In this document: positions 62,079 through 64,000 of the stretch, in pieces | Layout: every line of letters starts with the position of its first letter | Numbering within the stretch: position 1 is the stretch's first letter | Assembly (NCBI RefSeq): GCF_004116265.1 | Contig: NZ_QOUX01000026.1 | Span: 1 to 64,000 of the forward strand | Direction of reading: 5' to 3' | DNA length: 64,000 nucleotides | Origin: Anaerobacillus alkaliphilus | GTDB lineage: Bacteria > Bacillota > Bacilli > Bacillales > Anaerobacillaceae | The notes under the pieces: model-generated | Told to the model about the DNA's origin: nothing | The model's database searches: none | The model's input: only the letters and a program-made list of their open reading frames with translations | Program-made: the position numbers and the translations under genes

Positions 62079-62099
62079 AATGAGAGATTTGCTCTCATT
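62079..62099 (-). terminator. Short hairpin at the end of lacI
   Basis: AATGAGAG and CTCTCATT form a perfect stem that starts at the stop codon and is followed by A/T-rich sequence with only a weak T run, so read-through into the uptake operon is possible. Confidence 0.5.
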
Positions 62100-63106
62100 T
62101 AAATTGAACCCCTAATGACAAATTCTGTTGATAAGACAATCCTTTCATTTCTTGCTCCCTTATCTTCAGCAATTCTTTTTAGCAGTAAGTTCACTGCTTT
62201 TTCACCTATCTCAAAGGAAGGCTGTTTAATCACTGATATTGGAGGCGTCGTCACTTTCATCCAATCATAATCATCAAATCCAATGAGGGCAACGTCATCT
62301 GGAACTCTTAACTTATGATCATTTAAGAAGCTTAAGGCACCCATGGTCATAATATTATTAGCGATAAAAAGAGCAGTTACATTTTCCTTTTTAACTAATT
62401 GTTTTGCTATTTCATAGCCTGAGTCAAGACTTGGCTCCCCTTCTTTTATAAGATTGGGATTAACACTAAGACCTTGTTCAAGAAATGCTTCTTTATAGCC
62501 TAGTAATCTATCATCACTCGTTGTCAATCCTAAATAACCAGTGATAAAACCGATTTTCTCATGACCCTTTTCGAGTAACGTCTTAATTGCTTGATATGTA
62601 CCTTGCTTACTATCAGCAAGTACAGTGTCTCCAGTATAGCCTTCGGGTATCCGATCAATAAAAACGACTGGATATTCATTAGAGAATACATTTTCATATT
62701 GTGTAATGTCTTTACCAGTTGGTGCAACAATTAATCCGTCAATTAACTTTGAGTTAAATAGTTTGATTTGCTCAACCTCTGTCTCAAAATCTTCGTGAGA
62801 ATTACTTAAGATTAAATTATAACCTTCTTGTTTCAGGTAGGTTTCAATACCGTTAGCAATTGACATAAAGAAAAAGTTGGAGGTATCCGAATAAAGCATC
62901 GGAACTATCAGTCCGATTATATTAGATTTCCGACTCCTTAACCCTTTGGCCATTAAGTTAGGCTGGTAATCTAATTCCTTCATTGCCTGATAGACTTTGA
63001 TTTTCGTTGTTTCAGAAACATACCTTGTTTCATTTAACACATGGGAAACAGTTGCTGTTGAAACATTAGCCAGTTTTGCAACATCTTTAATACTTGCGTT
63101 ATTCAT
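62099..63106 (-). CDS. LacI-family regulator of fructan use
   Basis: The 335-residue repressor has an N-terminal LacI helix-turn-helix (IKDVAKLANVSTATVSHVL, about 5-23) with hinge region YQPNLMAKGLRSRKS. A periplasmic-binding-protein-like effector domain follows (NIIGLIVPML onward). Fructose, sucrose or a fructo-oligosaccharide is the likely inducer. GGGGAG lies 7 nt before the ATG. Operators lie upstream of this gene, of the uptake operon and of the giant fructanase gene, so it probably controls all three and itself. Confidence 0.92.
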   Translation of the reverse strand: MNNASIKDVAKLANVSTATVSHVLNETRYVSETTKIKVYQAMKELDYQPNLMAKGLRSRKSNIIGLIVPMLYSDTSNFFFMSIANGIETYLKQEGYNLILSNSHEDFETEVEQIKLFNSKLIDGLIVAPTGKDITQYENVFSNEYPVVFIDRIPEGYTGDTVLADSKQGTYQAIKTLLEKGHEKIGFITGYLGLTTSDDRLLGYKEAFLEQGLSVNPNLIKEGEPSLDSGYEIAKQLVKKENVTALFIANNIMTMGALSFLNDHKLRVPDDVALIGFDDYDWMKVTTPPISVIKQPSFEIGEKAVNLLLKRIAEDKGARNERIVLSTEFVIRGSI

Positions 63107-63152
63107 TTTGACTCCCCATTTTTTGATAGGTTTAACGCTTGCGTTTCGTTAG

Positions 63153-63176
63153 GTAAACGTTTACGTAATCGATTAA
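63153..63176. promoter_or_regulatory. LacI operator O3, upstream of lacI
   Basis: GTAAACGTTTACG then TAATCGATTAA; 21 of 24 positions agree with O1. It lies 46 bp before the lacI ATG, as expected for autoregulation. Confidence 0.7.
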
Positions 63177-63188
63177 CTAAAATATAAT

Positions 63189-63202
63189 TGAAAGCGTTTT
63201 AT
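63189..63202 (+). promoter_or_regulatory. cre-like site upstream of lacI
   Basis: TGAAAGCGTTTTAT differs from the cre consensus at one fixed position near its end. It is next to O3, suggesting added catabolite control. Confidence 0.4.
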
Positions 63203-63234
63203 TTGTCAATGGTCATTTTAAAAATATTTGTAGC

Positions 63235-63273
63235 GGTGCCTGTCACCACCCGAAGATTGTGGGAATTTGTCGA
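63235..63273. repeat. Dispersed repeat, type A, copy 6, opposite orientation
   Basis: GGTGCCTGTCACCACCCG on the plus strand followed, after 12 bases, by GAATTTGTCGA, the usual partner sequence. It faces the copy at 63492-63520, so the two bracket a 285-bp stretch with no gene I can support. Unlike the others it is not at the 3' end of a recognised gene. Confidence 0.85.
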
Positions 63274-63442
63274 AGATGTAAGAGGGTTTCTCTATTGGTG
63301 CAGTTAATGTCAATAGCAGAATATGTTTATATATTATTATATTGCGGTGTCTAAAACACTCGACTAACTGAAGATGTTTGACTTGGTGGCATTCTGTTCC
63401 CAACAAACTTGTCAAAGTTTAAAAAACTAAAAGTGCTAAAAT

Positions 63443-63480
63443 CAAGAGCAGCCCAGTAGAAAGGGAATTTCTACTGGGCT
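63443..63480 (-). terminator. Terminator behind the partial hypothetical gene
   Basis: GCCCAGTAGAAA and TTTCTACTGGGC form a perfect stem, followed by TTGATTTT on the minus strand. Same stem as at 40119. Confidence 0.8.
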
Positions 63481-63491
63481 ACATCTAGAAT

Positions 63492-63520
63492 TCGACAAAT
63501 TCCGGGTGGTGACAGGCACC
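63492..63520. repeat. Dispersed repeat, type A, copy 7
   Basis: TCGACAAATTC then CGGGTGGTGACAGGCACC, 4 bp before the stop codon of the gene at 63525. With its terminator it is almost identical to 40119-40197. Confidence 0.9.
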
Positions 63521-63524
63521 TTAC

Positions 63525-64000
63525 TTAGTTTCCTCGAATATCTTTTTCAATTGCCTTATTGATTACCTCTATGGGAATTTCCATGAGGTTGTGTTCATTT
63601 AAACTATTAACTTCAATATAGTCGTAAATTTCTCTTATGCGGTAGTTGTTTTCGCCTTCATCTATATATATCTCGCAAATTGATAAAAGCCCGAATTGTT
63701 GACTCCCCTTATCCAGTAAAAGCACTAAATAAACATTGGAATTTTCATAGGATATCTTTCCTTCAATTTGTTCTACATTATATTCTAATAAAGATGTAAT
63801 CCACCTTAATTTCTTTATTTGGTTATCAATTTGTGTGTAATAATACACTACTAAATCTTGGTTTTCACCATAGAACTGATTTCCTTCCATCAACTGATGA
63901 AGGAATTTTACATTCATATTCTTAACTTGTGCATTTGTCAGGTAAAAATCAGTCCAGTAATAGTCAAAGGTTTTATACCATTTTGAATTGTCCTTCCAAT
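63525..64000 (-). CDS. Hypothetical protein, 5' end outside window
   Basis: The frame is open from the stop codon to the window edge (158 codons). An internal ATG at 63917 lacks a ribosome binding site, and the reading frame continues upstream with normal-looking sequence (WKDNSKWYKTFDYYWTDFYL), so the gene starts beyond position 64000. The visible part is rich in Tyr, Asn and acidic residues, with no signal peptide or known motif. I do not recognise the family. A type A repeat and terminator follow the stop codon. Confidence 0.65.
   Translation of the reverse strand, partial: WKDNSKWYKTFDYYWTDFYLTNAQVKNMNVKFLHQLMEGNQFYGENQDLVVYYYTQIDNQIKKLRWITSLLEYNVEQIEGKISYENSNVYLVLLLDKGSQQFGLLSICEIYIDEGENNYRIREIYDYIEVNSLNEHNLMEIPIEVINKAIEKDIRGN

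Noticed and set aside
63218-63415. 65-codon minus-strand ORF between facing repeats
   Set aside because: Its end encodes SGGDRHRY, which is only the type A repeat read in another frame; no ribosome binding site.

Overview
The window reads as chromosomal DNA of a low-GC, spore-forming Bacillaceae bacterium, probably an alkaliphile or salt-tolerant relative of Bacillus/Alkalihalobacillus (inference). The support is the gene families present (DeoR of the SorC family, Pdp, NupC, an RNPP-type regulator, an Sda-like small protein), Bacillus-type ribosome binding sites, CcpA-type cre sites, and five very large secreted proteins carrying S-layer homology (SLH) domains. No rRNA, tRNA, CRISPR or prophage was seen. 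Almost every gene is on the minus strand.

Layout. 1-2629: a large secreted nucleotide phosphoesterase, cut by the window edge. 3.1-4.4 kb: gene debris and a membrane-GNAT fusion. 4.6-9.5 kb: a deoxynucleoside salvage operon (deoR, nupC, pdp, deoC, cdd) with DeoR-type operators and a cre site. 9.9-11.3 kb: a divergent pair, a 54-aa Sda-like ORF and an RNPP-type quorum regulator. 11.3-25.9 kb: a 12-gene amino-sugar/mannoside operon with substrate-binding protein, NanE, RpiR regulator, two ROK kinases, two permeases, GH38 alpha-mannosidase, DUF4127 protein, FAD oxidoreductase, NagA and NagB; together these would import a ManNAc/mannose-containing glycan and feed it to fructose-6-phosphate. 25.9-33.9 kb: esterase, an SLH protein with a GHL10 glycosidase domain, ManA and a Nudix hydrolase. 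34.0-55.5 kb: four more SLH surface proteins, one of them a 2466-aa protein with two GH32 fructanase domains, plus two small secreted tail-collar proteins. 55.6-63.1 kb: a fructan-uptake operon (LacI regulator, binding protein, two permeases, fructokinase, cytoplasmic GH32, YesL). Three matching 24-bp LacI operators tie this operon to the giant surface fructanase, giving an extracellular-to-cytoplasmic fructan pathway. Neither ABC importer has its own ATPase.

The most unusual signal is an intact IS1111-type IS110 element (38186-40024). It has interrupted one copy of a dispersed repeat (GGTGCCTGTCACCACCCG). Its 3' noncoding end can be folded into a two-loop RNA that resembles an IS110 bridge RNA. 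The candidate target loop carries GTGCCT and GTGACAG, the two halves of that repeat, and the candidate donor loop carries short matches to the element's own ends. Other copies of the repeat lie at or within a few bases of the stop codons of several genes and in some cases supply the stop codon. The repeat thus looks like a family of landing sites for this programmable transposon, and itself remodels gene 3' ends.
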